The position numbers and the translations under genes are program-made. The notes under the pieces are model-generated. The model saw nothing but the letters and a program-made list of their open reading frames with translations. It did no database searches and was not told the origin of the DNA. From JACCZP01 sp050997195 (GTDB lineage: Bacteria; Actinomycetota; Thermoleophilia; Solirubrobacterales; Thermoleophilaceae), in the NCBI GenBank assembly GCA_050997195.1, contig JBPCRE010000192.1, forward strand, positions 1 through 9,305: a stretch of 9,305 nt of DNA, given 5' to 3'. Positions 1 to 5,039 of this stretch are shown here, in pieces (position 1 is the first letter of the stretch; each line of letters begins with the position of its first letter).

Positions 1-215
1 CGGCCACGGTGGAGGAGGTGGCGCGCCGCCTGCCGGTGGGCAACCTCTACGTCAACCGCCACATCACCGGGGCGATGGTCGGCCGCCAGCCCTTCGGAGG
101 CAACCGCCGCTCGGGCGTGGGGGCCAAAGCCGGTGGGCCCGACTACCTGACCCAGTTCGTCGAGCCCCGGGTGGTGACCGAGAACACCATGCGCCACGGG
201 CTCGTGGCCGAGTAG
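1..215 (+). CDS. pruA: L-glutamate gamma-semialdehyde (delta-1-pyrroline-5-carboxylate) dehydrogenase, C-terminal end only
   Basis: This is the 3' end of an aldehyde dehydrogenase superfamily gene that begins before the window. The reading frame is open from base 3 (Ala-Thr-Val-Glu...) to the TAG at 213-215, leaving about 70 residues. The stretch GNLYVNRHITGAMVGRQPFG followed by GG and, a little later, SGVGAKAGGPDYL is the characteristic C-terminal block of P5C dehydrogenases, both stand-alone and in the C-terminal half of bifunctional PutA; other aldehyde dehydrogenases have a different sequence here. The family oxidises glutamate semialdehyde to glutamate with NAD+, the second step of proline catabolism, in the cytoplasm. 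The catalytic Cys and Glu lie upstream and cannot be checked. Whether this is a monofunctional enzyme or the tail of a PutA fusion is also not visible. The next gene begins about 100 bases downstream, and no clear terminator was seen between them. Confidence 0.88.
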   Translation, partial: ATVEEVARRLPVGNLYVNRHITGAMVGRQPFGGNRRSGVGAKAGGPDYLTQFVEPRVVTENTMRHGLVAE

Positions 216-316
216 GCGGCAGCCGCGGCGTTCGCGCCCACCGCGACCGCTGTGCCCGGTCGAGGTCCCAGCCGCCCGCCCCGACATGCACCCGCATTCG
301 ATGCGATCCTCTCGTC

Positions 317-1291
317 GTGGAGGCGAACCCTCGAGGACCGCAGGCGCGAGCGGCCGCGGCTCATGACCTCGCCCGGGCGGGAGGGCACGACGCGCCCATC
401 GAGATCGTCGACTACGACCCTGCCTGGCCGATGCGTTTCGAGGCCGAGCGCGAGCGCCCCGCGCCGCTGCTGGGCGCAGCGGCGATCCACCACATCGGCT
501 CGACGGCGGTCCCCGGGCTCGCGGCCAAGCCGATCGTTGACCTGATGGCCCTCGTCGAGGACCTCGACGCGCCGATCGAGGCGCTCACCGAGCAAGCCGG
601 GTATCAGTTCCCGGAGGCCTTCAACGCCCAGCTGGCGGGTCGTCGCTGGCTCTGCCGCCCGTCGGCGCGCCACCGCACCCACCATCTGCACCTCGTGGGC
701 GAGCGGGCCGAGCTCGACCGCCACCTGCGCTTCCGCGACCGCCTACGCGAGAGCCCCGCGCTCGCGGCCGAGTACGTGGCCCTCAAGCGACGTCTGGCGA
801 TCGGTCATCAAGGCGATCGAGAGGCCTACTCAGCCGCGAAGGCCGCGTTCGTAGAGCGCCTCGACACGGGCCGCCACTCGAAAGGAGCGACGAAAATGCG
901 TCCGCAACCTCTGATCGCCGTGCGAGACGTGGAGGCCAGCAGCCGCTGGTACCAGCGGCTGCTCTCCTGCGAGAGCGCCCACGGGGGGCCGGAGTACGAG
1001 CGCCTGGTCTTCGACGGCGAGCTCATCCTCCAGCTCCACGACTGGCACCGCGAGGAGCACCCCCACCTCGGTGACCCCGACGCGAAGCCCTACGGCAACG
1101 GCGTCCTGCTCTGGTTCCAGACCGACGAGTTCGATGCGGCCATCGCCCGCGCGCACGAGCTCGGAGCCGAGATCGTCGAAGGGCCGCAGGTCAACCCCAA
1201 CGCGCGCCACAGGGAGTGCTGGATCCGCGACCCCGACGGCTACGTGGTGGTGCTCGCCGGAGCATCTGGCGACCTCGGGGTGAGCGCCTGA
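317..1291 (+). CDS. GrpB/UPF0157 domain protein continuing in frame into a VOC domain (possible fusion)
   Basis: One uninterrupted frame of 324 codons holds two domains. Residues about 28-182 are a GrpB (UPF0157) domain: opening block IEIVDYDPAWP (28-38), HIGSTAVPGLAAKPIVDLM (59-77), RTHHLHLV (120-127) and DREAYSAAKAAFVERL near 168-182. GrpB is placed in the nucleotidyltransferase fold superfamily, and the GS (61-62) and D75 fit that pattern; its substrate is not established. Residues 194-324 are a complete VOC (glyoxalase/bleomycin-resistance) domain. Residue 194 is a Met with an excellent ribosome binding site before it (see the entry at 881-895). Normal GrpB proteins end about where this junction lies, so two readings are possible: a real fusion, or a GrpB gene that has lost its stop codon ahead of a separately translated VOC gene. 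The start is uncertain. GTG 317 is the only start upstream of the conserved block in this frame and has no Shine-Dalgarno sequence. Confidence 0.65.
   Translation: MEANPRGPQARAAAAHDLARAGGHDAPIEIVDYDPAWPMRFEAERERPAPLLGAAAIHHIGSTAVPGLAAKPIVDLMALVEDLDAPIEALTEQAGYQFPEAFNAQLAGRRWLCRPSARHRTHHLHLVGERAELDRHLRFRDRLRESPALAAEYVALKRRLAIGHQGDREAYSAAKAAFVERLDTGRHSKGATKMRPQPLIAVRDVEASSRWYQRLLSCESAHGGPEYERLVFDGELILQLHDWHREEHPHLGDPDAKPYGNGVLLWFQTDEFDAAIARAHELGAEIVEGPQVNPNARHRECWIRDPDGYVVVLAGASGDLGVSA
881..895 (+). promoter_or_regulatory. Strong internal ribosome binding site for the VOC gene
   Basis: AAAGGAG at 881-887 lies 8 bases before the ATG at 896. It is the best Shine-Dalgarno match on the left side of the window and lies inside the open frame that starts at 317. 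This argues that the VOC domain is, or recently was, translated from its own start. Confidence 0.7.
896..1291 (+). CDS. VOC family (glyoxalase/bleomycin-resistance-like) protein, internal start of the 317-1291 frame
   Basis: Read from ATG 896, this is a 131-residue VOC protein of normal single-domain length. It opens with PLIAVRDVEASSRWYQRLL, the usual first beta-alpha unit of the fold. It continues with LILQLHDW and GNGVLLWFQTDEFDAAIARA, and ends with NPNARHRECWIRDPDGYVVV, the typical last strands. VOC proteins use paired beta-alpha-beta-beta-beta modules and usually a divalent metal. They include glyoxalase I, extradiol dioxygenases and antibiotic-binding proteins. Motifs alone do not give the substrate; the closest pattern is the generic bleomycin-resistance/dioxygenase group. 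It shares frame with the GrpB domain upstream, so it may be made alone, as part of a fusion, or both ways. Its TGA overlaps by one base the ATG of a truncated second VOC gene, which indicates translational coupling in an ancestral operon. Confidence 0.7.
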   Translation: MRPQPLIAVRDVEASSRWYQRLLSCESAHGGPEYERLVFDGELILQLHDWHREEHPHLGDPDAKPYGNGVLLWFQTDEFDAAIARAHELGAEIVEGPQVNPNARHRECWIRDPDGYVVVLAGASGDLGVSA

Positions 1292-1368
1292 TGTACCACC
1301 CCGATCGCGGTTACCCCAAGGTCGTTCCGTACGTCCTCTACGCCGACCCGGCGGCTGCGGTCCAGTGG
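1291..1368 (+). pseudogene. 5' remnant of a second VOC family gene
   Basis: The ATG at 1291 overlaps the preceding stop (TGATG). The first 26 codons read MYHPDRGYPKVVPYVLYADP followed by AAAVQW. This is a typical VOC N-terminus: a Val-Val-Pro-Tyr-Leu-Tyr strand, then an Ala-rich helix ending in Trp. After about 1368 the similarity stops. The frame continues only as an Arg-rich sequence antisense to the padR gene, whose 3' end is at 1388. Roughly 100 residues of the expected VOC domain are missing, and the 20 bases before padR cannot encode them, so the gene was cut by a deletion or rearrangement. The start, overlap and family call are read from the sequence; the breakpoint is an estimate based on where similarity ends. 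Confidence 0.6.
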
Positions 1369-1387
1369 GGGCGTGCTCATCGGAGGA

Positions 1388-1984
1388 TCAGCCGGCGGCG
1401 GCGGTCGCGTCAGGCGCTCGTGGACTGCTTCTGCCCTGGCTCGCCTCGCTACGGAGGAGGGCCTCGGTCTCGTCGCACCAGGCGACGGCCCAGCGGTGGA
1501 ACTGGATGCCGTAGTCGAGCGCCATCGGCATGGGGCGAAGGCCCCGGGCGGCGCGAAAGGATTGAGCCTCCTCGAGCTGGCTCTCGAGCTGATCGAGCGT
1601 GCGCTGGTGGGAGGCGCGCTTGAGGTGCAGCACCGCGGTGGTCTCCTCGAGGGTGAGGAGATCGGCGAAGAAGATCTTCAGCAGCGCCTCGTCGCGAACC
1701 TCCTCGAGGGGCTCCGCCGGCGAGGTCAGCCACTCGTGGAGGGCGGCGCGGCCCTCCTCGGTGATGTTGAAGACGGTGCGCCGGCGCCCGCCCGAGGGCG
1801 TGGACTTACCCTCGACGAGGCCGGCCTCAGCCAGGCGCTTGAGGTCGGGGTAGATCTGGCCGTAGCTCGCCGCCCAGAAGTGCCGGGTCGAGCGATCGAC
1901 GAACTGCTTGATGTCGTAGCCCGAGCGCGGGCGCTGGGCCAGCATGCCGAGGATGACGTGGGAGGTGCTGCTGAGGGGGAGCAT
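1388..1984 (-). CDS. PadR family transcriptional regulator
   Basis: The protein has 198 residues, a usual length for PadR proteins with a C-terminal Vir-type dimerisation domain. Residues about 5-85 form the winged helix: HVILGMLAQRPRSGYDIKQF, then FWAASYGQIYPDLKRLAEAG (the recognition region, with the near-invariant IYPDLKRLxxxGL pattern), then a wing with SGGRRRTVFNITEEGRAAL. Residues about 90-175 are a charged, coiled helical domain (LEETTAVLHLKRASHQRTLD) of the PadR C-terminal type. PadR proteins are mostly cytoplasmic repressors that respond to small molecules such as phenolics or drugs and often repress their own gene and a neighbour. Here the neighbour is the divergent DJ-1/PfpI gene, and the start codon lies in one arm of an inverted repeat, which suggests autoregulation. 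The last 20 or so residues are low-complexity. ATG 1984 is chosen because it precedes the conserved helix; the only Shine-Dalgarno-like GAGG is one base away, so a leaderless start is plausible. Confidence 0.92.
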   Translation of the reverse strand: MLPLSSTSHVILGMLAQRPRSGYDIKQFVDRSTRHFWAASYGQIYPDLKRLAEAGLVEGKSTPSGGRRRTVFNITEEGRAALHEWLTSPAEPLEEVRDEALLKIFFADLLTLEETTAVLHLKRASHQRTLDQLESQLEEAQSFRAARGLRPMPMALDYGIQFHRWAVAWCDETEALLRSEASQGRSSPRAPDATAAAG

Positions 1985-2014
1985 GCCTCGTCATGATACA
2001 TCCCCGAGGCATAC
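1981..2014. promoter_or_regulatory. Candidate PadR operator: inverted repeat between divergent padR and DJ-1/PfpI genes
   Basis: ATGCCTCG at 1983-1990 and CGAGGCAT at 2005-2012 are perfect 8-bp inverted arms separated by 14 bases. Adding two more bases on each side gives 9 of 10 pairs. The left arm covers the padR start codon (1982-1984). Between the arms, on the minus strand, is TATCAT (1998-1993), a 5/6 match to a -10 box and correctly placed for a transcript starting within 2-3 bases of the padR ATG. A repressor bound here would cover the padR promoter and probably that of the divergent gene. That PadR itself binds it is inferred from position. Confidence 0.55.
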
Positions 2015-2037
2015 GCCGTCTGTGCTTTGATCTCTCC

Positions 2038-2637
2038 GTGACGCGCGACCAGAAGCACATCGGAATCCTGCTCTTTCGGGACGTCGAGGAGCTCGACGCC
2101 ATCGGTCCGTGGGAGGTGCTGTCTCACTGGACCCGTCACTTTCCCGAGGATGGGTACGCCGTGTCGTGCCTGTCCAGGTCCGGCGGGTTGGTGCAGTGCG
2201 CCAAGGGTCTGGTCGTGGAGGCCCACCACTCCTACGCCGACGTGCCACCGCTGGAGGTGCTTGTGTACCCCGGTGGCCAGGGCGCGCGCCCGCATCTCGA
2301 CGACGACGCTCAGCTCGACTGGGTGCGAAGCCAGCGCGCGTCCGTCCCCCTCATGACGAGCGTCTGCACCGGGTCGCTCGTCTACGCGGCCGCCGGCCTG
2401 CTCGCGGGCCGCCCGGCCACGACGTACTGGCGGTCGCTCGACAAGCTCGCTCAGCTCGATCCCAGCATCGAGGTCCGACCGAACGACCGGTTCGTCGACG
2501 ACGGCGACCTGGTCACCTCCGCCGGCGTCTCCGCCGGCATCGACATGGCTCTGCACCTCGTCGTCCGGCTTGCGGGAGTCGAGCGTGCTCGCCAGGTGCG
2601 CCAGGGCATCCAGTACGACCCCGCGCCGCCGGTGTAG
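2038..2637 (+). CDS. DJ-1/PfpI family protein, isonitrile hydratase (InhA)-like
   Basis: The protein has 199 residues from GTG 2038. The core reads HIGILLFRDVEELDAIGPWE, then EVLVYPGGQGARP, then TSVCTGSLVYAAAGLLAGRP followed by ATTYW. The VCTGS nucleophile elbow holds the likely catalytic Cys (residue 110 from GTG 2038), and the LDAIGPWEV block matches the DJ-1/PfpI subgroup that includes isonitrile hydratase and the GATase1 half of AraC-type regulators. No DNA-binding domain follows, so it is the stand-alone enzyme form. Members hydrate isonitriles to N-formamides or act in stress and electrophile repair; the real substrate here is unknown. An in-frame ATG at 1993 would add 15 residues without family similarity and lies inside the inverted repeat, so GTG 2038 is preferred, although neither start has a clear Shine-Dalgarno sequence. 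It is divergent from padR and probably regulated by it. It is convergent with the toxin gene 69 bases away. Confidence 0.9.
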   Translation: MTRDQKHIGILLFRDVEELDAIGPWEVLSHWTRHFPEDGYAVSCLSRSGGLVQCAKGLVVEAHHSYADVPPLEVLVYPGGQGARPHLDDDAQLDWVRSQRASVPLMTSVCTGSLVYAAAGLLAGRPATTYWRSLDKLAQLDPSIEVRPNDRFVDDGDLVTSAGVSAGIDMALHLVVRLAGVERARQVRQGIQYDPAPPV

Positions 2638-2680
2638 CCAAGTGTTCTCGCGGCCGGGGGTGGAGACACCGAAGCGCTGA

Positions 2681-2703
2681 CCGCGGGGCGGCGCGGCCTT
2701 TCT
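2681..2703 (+). terminator. Weak candidate terminator after the DJ-1/PfpI gene
   Basis: CCGCG (2681-2685), a 6-base loop and CGCGG (2692-2696) are followed by CCTTTCT. The stem is only 5 bp and the T-run is interrupted. It lies in the gap between convergent genes, where a terminator is expected. It may instead be chance in such GC-rich DNA. Confidence 0.25.
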
Positions 2704-2706
2704 GCC

Positions 2707-3111
2707 TCAGCTCACCGCTTCCGCCGGCGAGAGCGCCAGCCCCGCCGAGACCAGGTCGCGCATGTCGCAGGACACCAGGCGGGCGCCTATGGCCGACGCG
2801 GCGGCTACGTACGCCGCGTCGTAGGAGGACAGCCGGTGGCGCGCCGCGAGGTCAGCGGCTCCGGCGACGAGGGCCTCGTCTGCTCTGACGAGGCCGCCGT
2901 CATCCCCGAGCGCGGCTACCAGCCCGCGGAGGCGCCTTGCCGCGGAGGCGTCGCCCCACGCCCTGATCGCGACGTTTGTCACCTCGTAGTAGGCCAGGTC
3001 GAGCGTCGCGACCGGCTCGGGTCCTTCCAGCAGGGCCCGAGCGTAGTTGTGATGGGCATCGTCGACATCCTCTCGCGCCAGCAGGACGCTGGCGTCGGCG
3101 AGCCAGGTCAC
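2707..3111 (-). CDS. vapC: Type II toxin, PIN-domain ribonuclease (VapC-like)
   Basis: The protein has 134 residues, the usual VapC length. All four acidic residues of the PIN active site are visible: D6 in LADASVLL, E43 in YYEVTNVA, D98 in SYDAAYVAAA and D116 in LVSCDMRDL (D119 is nearby). PIN-domain toxins are Mg2+-dependent endoribonucleases that cut tRNA or rRNA when the antitoxin is lost. The GTG start at 3111 shares the sequence GTGA with the TGA stop of the antitoxin gene, a 4-bp overlap that couples translation and is typical of vapBC pairs. The pattern LARxxVxxxHxxYARALLEG and the RLVSCDMRDLVxAGLALSPxEA end are common in actinobacterial VapC proteins. The RNA target cannot be read from the sequence. 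The catalytic set is complete, so the toxin looks functional. Confidence 0.9.
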   Translation of the reverse strand: MTWLADASVLLAREDVDDAHHNYARALLEGPEPVATLDLAYYEVTNVAIRAWGDASAARRLRGLVAALGDDGGLVRADEALVAGAADLAARHRLSSYDAAYVAAASAIGARLVSCDMRDLVSAGLALSPAEAVS

Positions 3112-3335
3112 GCTCGAGGTCGGTGGCTCTTGAGCTGATCGAGTGCCTCTCCGCCGTGAGGCGCAGCGTCGCGCATCAGCTCGGCGATCCGGGCCGCCCG
3201 ATCCGCGCCGCGGCGCCGGAGGGCGTCATCCGCGAAGGCTCTCAGCAGCCCGCTGCGCGTCGTGCTGCGCCGTCGCGCCTCGGCGTCGACCGCCTCGAGG
3301 AGGTCGTCAGGCAGAGAGACCATGACCTTTGCCAT
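3108..3335 (-). CDS. vapB: Type II antitoxin, ribbon-helix-helix (VapB/CopG-like)
   Basis: The protein has 75 residues. Residues 1-45 are a ribbon-helix-helix DNA-binding fold: the strand KVMVSLPDDLL, helix A (LEAVDAEARRR), the turn STTRSGLL and helix B (RAFADDALRRRG). This is the typical actinobacterial VapB pattern. The remaining 30 residues are charged and probably wrap around the toxin to block its active site. RHH antitoxins dimerise, bind a palindrome at their own promoter and repress the operon, more strongly in complex with toxin. A perfect 8-bp palindrome (3343-3350) lies just upstream of the ATG and fits that role. There is no Shine-Dalgarno sequence before ATG 3335. A second in-frame ATG at residue 5 exists but would remove part of the DNA-binding strand. 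The gene overlaps vapC by 4 bp and is divergent from the DUF4041 nuclease gene. Confidence 0.88.
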   Translation of the reverse strand: MAKVMVSLPDDLLEAVDAEARRRSTTRSGLLRAFADDALRRRGADRAARIAELMRDAAPHGGEALDQLKSHRPRA

Positions 3336-3350
3336 GAGGTGAGGTATACC
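3336..3350 (-). promoter_or_regulatory. Candidate vapBC promoter -10 box and operator palindrome
   Basis: GGTATACC at 3343-3350 is a perfect palindrome. On the minus strand its TATACC (3348-3343) makes a plausible -10 box whose expected transcription start falls at or next to the antitoxin ATG (3335), so the transcript would be nearly leaderless. A palindrome overlapping the -10 box is where an RHH antitoxin commonly binds. No good -35 box was found. Confidence 0.4.
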
Positions 3351-3392
3351 CGGTACTGCTGCTGGGGCGAGCCAGACAGGCCTCCTGGCTTC

Positions 3393-3421
3393 TTGCGGTC
3401 TAGCGGACTAGCAGGCATGCT
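3393..3421 (+). promoter_or_regulatory. Weak candidate promoter of the DUF4041 nuclease gene
   Basis: TTGCGG (3393-3398) and CATGCT (3416-3421) are 17 bases apart, and the -10-like box lies exactly 12 to 7 bases before ATG 3428. Each hexamer matches the sigma-70 consensus at only three of six positions. The spacing is the main support. Confidence 0.25.
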
Positions 3422-4918
3422 GTGTCGATGGAAGGAGGGCCCGAGCCCCAACGGCCTCAGTACGCTGGGCCCGCCCCAGTATCTCCTGAAGGTGAGACGC
3501 CAGCGTTCGGCCCCGTCCGGCGCGAGAAGGCGATCAAGAGCTCGTTCTTCGGAGCCCGAAAGAGGGCGCGCCAGTTAGCCGACGAGGTCGACCATCTCAG
3601 AGCAGAACATGATCGACTGGGATTGCTCCCGCTCGTTGAGCTTGAGCGACGACGCGAGGCGCTACGAACCGAGATCGCCGAACAGGGCGAGCGACTCGAC
3701 CAAGAACGTCGAGAGGCCGTTACGACGCTCGAACATGAGCGCCACACGATTCAGGAGGAAATCCACCACGAGCGCCAAGAGGCCAGCCTCAAGAAAACGC
3801 AGCTAGAGAACCGATTAAGAGAACTGCGTGAAGAAGTCGTCGTGACAGAAGAGACCGCGCTCCTGCAAGAGATCGGCATTTACGAGTACCGGCATCCCCT
3901 CAACGACTCAATTGCCTACCAGGCCGAGCTCAAGCGCCTTCGAGACCAGATCAAGACGCGAGCAAAAGAAGGTGACGCGATTCTTGCGGCCACCGATTGG
4001 TCCGTCAACGGCTCGGCGGCACAAGGGCGCAAGATGGTGCGCGACTACTCCAAGCTGATGCTGCGCGCGTACAATGCCGAGGCGGACAACGCGGTGCGTT
4101 CGCTCAAGCCGTACAAGCTAGCGTCGGCTGTCGAGCGCTTGACCAAGGTCGCCGGAACTATCGAAAGGCTCGGCAAGACCATGAGCATTCAGATAGCTCA
4201 TGACTATCACGAACTCCGTGTGCAAGAGCTCGAACTGACTGCGGACTACCTCGAGAAATTGGCTGAGGAGAAAGAACGCCAGCGTGATGAGCGCGAGCGG
4301 TTGCGCGATGAGCAACGCGCCCAGCAAGAGATGGAGCGAGAACGGACCCGGCTCGAAAAGGAACGCCAGCACTACCTGAACGCGCTCACGGCTTTGGAGG
4401 GTAAGGGTGATGAGGAAGGTGCGGCTCGCCTCCGTGGGCAGCTCGCCGAAATCGATAGAGGCATAGAAGATGTCGACTACCGAGCGGCCAATATTCGCGC
4501 CGGCTACGTCTACGTCATTTCCAACTTCGGCGCCTTTGGGGATCAGATGGTCAAAGTGGGTTTGACCAGGCGTCTCGACCCTATGGAGCGTGTACGGGAG
4601 CTCGGCGACGCGTCGGTTCCCTTCAGGTTCGACGCGCACGCGGTGTTCTTCTCCAAGGACGCGGTAGGCATCGAAAACAAGCTGCACGGGCGGCTCTCGG
4701 ACCGACGCGTCAATCGAGTCAATCTCCGTAGGGAGTTCTTCTACGCGACCCCGAGCGAGGTCAAGCGCCATCTTGTCGACCTCGCCGGCGAGCTCTTGCA
4801 GTTCGATGAACAGTCGGAGGCGCTTGAGTACAGGCAGAGCCAGCACTCGGCTACCGGGCCACCGCGCTCAGAAGGGGAGACGGCGGGGGCTACTCAACTT
4901 GGACCAATCTCGCCCTAG
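3422..4918 (+). CDS. DUF4041 and GIY-YIG (T5orf172/Mug113-type) nuclease, SNIPE-like anti-phage protein without membrane anchor
   Basis: The protein has 498 residues from GTG 3422, or 496 from ATG 3428; neither has a good Shine-Dalgarno sequence. Residues 1-35 are Pro/Gly-rich and probably disordered. Residues 45-140 are a charged coiled coil. Residues about 143-300 match DUF4041: LLQEIGIYEYRHPL, then SVNGSAAQGRKMVRDYSKLM, LRAYNAEADNAV, and DYHELRVQELELTADYLEKL leading into a second coiled coil (280-345). Residues about 360-450 are a GIY-YIG domain: GYVYVI (361-366), VKVGLTRR (377-384), the likely catalytic Glu418 in GIENKLHGRL, and REFFYA near 437-442. GIY-YIG enzymes cut DNA with a divalent metal. 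DUF4041 plus this nuclease is the architecture of SNIPE, a membrane-associated E. coli nuclease that cuts phage DNA at entry. No hydrophobic segment long enough to cross a membrane is visible here. Codons such as TTA-AGA at 3815-3820, GAA, ATT and AAA stand out against the GC-rich neighbours, suggesting transfer. A defence role is inferred from family and context. Confidence 0.88.
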   Translation: MSMEGGPEPQRPQYAGPAPVSPEGETPAFGPVRREKAIKSSFFGARKRARQLADEVDHLRAEHDRLGLLPLVELERRREALRTEIAEQGERLDQERREAVTTLEHERHTIQEEIHHERQEASLKKTQLENRLRELREEVVVTEETALLQEIGIYEYRHPLNDSIAYQAELKRLRDQIKTRAKEGDAILAATDWSVNGSAAQGRKMVRDYSKLMLRAYNAEADNAVRSLKPYKLASAVERLTKVAGTIERLGKTMSIQIAHDYHELRVQELELTADYLEKLAEEKERQRDERERLRDEQRAQQEMERERTRLEKERQHYLNALTALEGKGDEEGAARLRGQLAEIDRGIEDVDYRAANIRAGYVYVISNFGAFGDQMVKVGLTRRLDPMERVRELGDASVPFRFDAHAVFFSKDAVGIENKLHGRLSDRRVNRVNLRREFFYATPSEVKRHLVDLAGELLQFDEQSEALEYRQSQHSATGPPRSEGETAGATQLGPISP

Positions 4919-4962
4919 GAAGGAGGGAGTTTCCGGCGCCACCGGTCCCTGCTCGTCGTAAA

Positions 4963-4982
4963 CCGTGTGCCTTGCGGCACGG
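4963..4982. terminator. Weak candidate hairpin between convergent genes
   Basis: GTGCC (4967-4971), a TTGC loop and GGCAC (4976-4980) form a 5-bp stem. It extends to 7 bp with a two-base bulge (CC 4963-4964 with GG 4981-4982). It lies in the 121-bp gap between the DUF4041 gene and the convergent hydrolase gene, where a bidirectional terminator would fit. There is no T-run, so support is weak. Confidence 0.22.
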
Positions 4983-5039
4983 CTCGATGTCCGGATTGAC
5001 CGCCCCTCCTTGCAATCCGCGAGCTACCCCGGACGCCGC

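Noticed and set aside
1726..2556. 276-codon minus-strand ORF spanning padR and the DJ-1 gene
   Set aside because: It runs through two real genes in non-coding frames, with a low-complexity Arg/Ser/Ala-rich end.
3098..3376. Repeated GCGAGCCAG at about 3099 and 3368 as possible attachment sites
   Set aside because: It is 9 bases long, one copy lies inside vapC coding sequence, and there is no integrase or tRNA gene nearby.
3371..3389. GCCAG-N9-CTGGC inverted repeat in the divergent region
   Set aside because: The arms are only 5 bp, the inner AGGCCT palindrome is off-centre, and it does not line up with the candidate promoters. Chance is likely in GC-rich DNA.
3417..3578. Short frame starting at ATG 3417, overlapping the start of the DUF4041 gene, as a possible leader peptide
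   Set aside because: It has no ribosome binding site, an Arg/Ser-rich composition of random character, and runs deep into the gene in another frame.
4118..4846. 242-codon minus-strand ORF opposite the DUF4041 gene, with hydrophobic stretches
   Set aside because: The hydrophobic runs are the complement of the Glu/Lys/Arg-rich coiled coil. They are not evidence of a membrane partner protein.
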